DNA of 64,000 nt from Liolophura sinensis (taxonomy: Eukaryota > Mollusca > Polyplacophora > Chitonida > Chitonidae), in NCBI RefSeq assembly GCF_032854445.1, contig NC_088300.1:16313570-16377569 (forward strand), written 5' to 3'. A program made the translations under genes and the position numbers. A model generated the notes under the pieces. It saw only the letters and a program-made list of their open reading frames with translations. It did not search any database and was not told the DNA's origin. Below, piece after piece: positions 63,289 through 64,000 of this stretch (positions are counted from its first letter, which is position 1; each line of letters opens with the position of its first letter).

Positions 63289-63302
63289 CACTTTTGATTT
63301 CT
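63289..63302 (-). promoter_or_regulatory. 5' UTR tail and likely 3' splice site of a 5' UTR intron
   Basis: Immediately upstream of the ATG the minus strand reads a T-rich tract, TTGCAG, then 12 bases before ATG. This is a good acceptor, suggesting that a non-coding first exon lies further right and that the promoter is not directly at the ATG. I see no convincing TATA box. Confidence 0.4.
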
Positions 63303-63667
63303 GCAAAATAGAATGCGATAAAGATAAACACCTTGCATGGCCTACTTCCGGTCTGTTGTATACCTGTAGGTCAATGACTGTCTTGAACAGCTGCCTTAAT
63401 AACTACAGATACTTACAAAACTATTATCTCCTTTCATCGCTTTTCTACGGGGCGTATTTTAATTTGCGCTTAAGAAGTTAACGACTTAATTCTGATGAGA
63501 TTTACTAACTACGTAGCCCGTCCTTTGCAGCTAGAGGGGCTAGAGCTGTCAGGTGATCAAACATACTAAGATGTCTTTATGTTAGCTTCTGTCAGTGCTT
63601 GATCAAGAGTCACAATTAACTCTATTTTTAATTATCTTTTTACAGCGCTTCTAATTTTTTTTTGTGT
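63303..63667. promoter_or_regulatory. 5' flank of the gene, no defined element
   Basis: If the acceptor at 63,302-63,301 is used, this is a 5' UTR intron or promoter-proximal DNA. No clear TATA, initiator or exon could be recognised. Confidence 0.3.
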
Positions 63668-64000
63668 ATACTTTTGGGCGAGGAGTCTCATTTTGGTGAC
63701 AATAGTCATGAGTTTCAATTTTCTAATAAACGTGAATACAGCTGTTCTTAAACACACATCTATTGACTTTTGAGTCAGGAATCTCATTTTACTGACAAAC
63801 GTCAATACAGATGTACCAAGATGTCTTTAAACACATCTACTGGCTTTTGAGTCGGGAGTCTCATTTTATTCCATTAATTTTGTGTACACCAGTGCAAAGA
63901 TGTGCAAAGATGAATGCAGATGTATCAAGATGTCTTTAAACACACATCTTCTGGTCTTTGAGTCAGAAGTCTCATTTTTCTGACAAACGTCAATACAGAT
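63668..64000. repeat. Upstream imperfect tandem repeat, 77-110 bp units
   Basis: Four units starting CTTTTGAGTC-GGAGTCTCATTTT, most carrying GACAAACGTCAATACAGATG and AAGATGTCTTTAAACACA. The last is cut by the window end. It lies 0.4 kb 5' of the gene's signal exon. Confidence 0.82.

Noticed and set aside
464-61046. EGF, WAP or VWC domains
   Set aside because: Cys number and spacing do not fit; the first A exons match the antistasin pattern, and B has five Cys with CPxG..C and CP[YH].

Overview
The window looks like nuclear DNA of a bivalve (or closely related) mollusc. The evidence is AT-rich sequence, GT-AG introns, several tRNA-derived SINE families with tails I associate with mollusc genomes, many intronic minisatellites and one 200-N assembly gap. 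The organism assignment rests on recall of repeat style, not on a database search.

Almost the whole window is one giant minus-strand gene. It starts with a signal-peptide exon at 63,288-63,231 and runs leftward off the window at position 1. I count 115 coding exons: the signal exon plus 57 pairs. Each pair is an A exon (89 or 92 nt, phase 1 to 0) followed by a B exon (normally 97 nt, phase 0 to 1). I call each A+B pair a module and number them M1 to M57 in transcript order. A encodes an antistasin-like half (Cys-rich, GF, then GCPR..CA..PC). B encodes a five-Cys half (C-P-x-G-x2-C, x6, C, x5, CP[YH], C). The deduced product is a secreted protein of about 3,590 residues within the window, roughly one residue in six being Cys, with no transmembrane segment or other domain seen. 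Each module is about 62 residues with ten Cys, enough for five disulfides. A protease-inhibitor or extracellular-matrix role is inference only.

Layout in transcript order (right to left): upstream tandem repeats (63.67-64.0 kb); signal exon and a 2.2 kb intron 1 with an inverted SINE pair; M1-M2, which keep seven Cys in A; M3-M7, mixed; M8-M25, built largely on an older four-module rhythm; M26-M32, an acidic block with CE[ED]..CEFGF in A and CFAK/CYAK in B; M33-M51, recent tandem amplification of a six-module (12-exon) superunit; M52-M57, divergent, partly decayed and running off the edge.

Two exons carry single-base insertions: M51A at 9,016-9,105, which creates a TAG, and M53B at 6,332-6,429. 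M55A uses a GC donor. The 3' end may therefore be degenerate, misassembled, or the remnant of a longer repeat gene. Introns hold at least eight minisatellites, two copies of an about 1 kb DNA transposon, three or more SINE families, and several hairpins. The most unusual is a minisatellite at 51.24-52.05 kb whose repeat unit contains the 3' splice site and first codons of the neighbouring exon.
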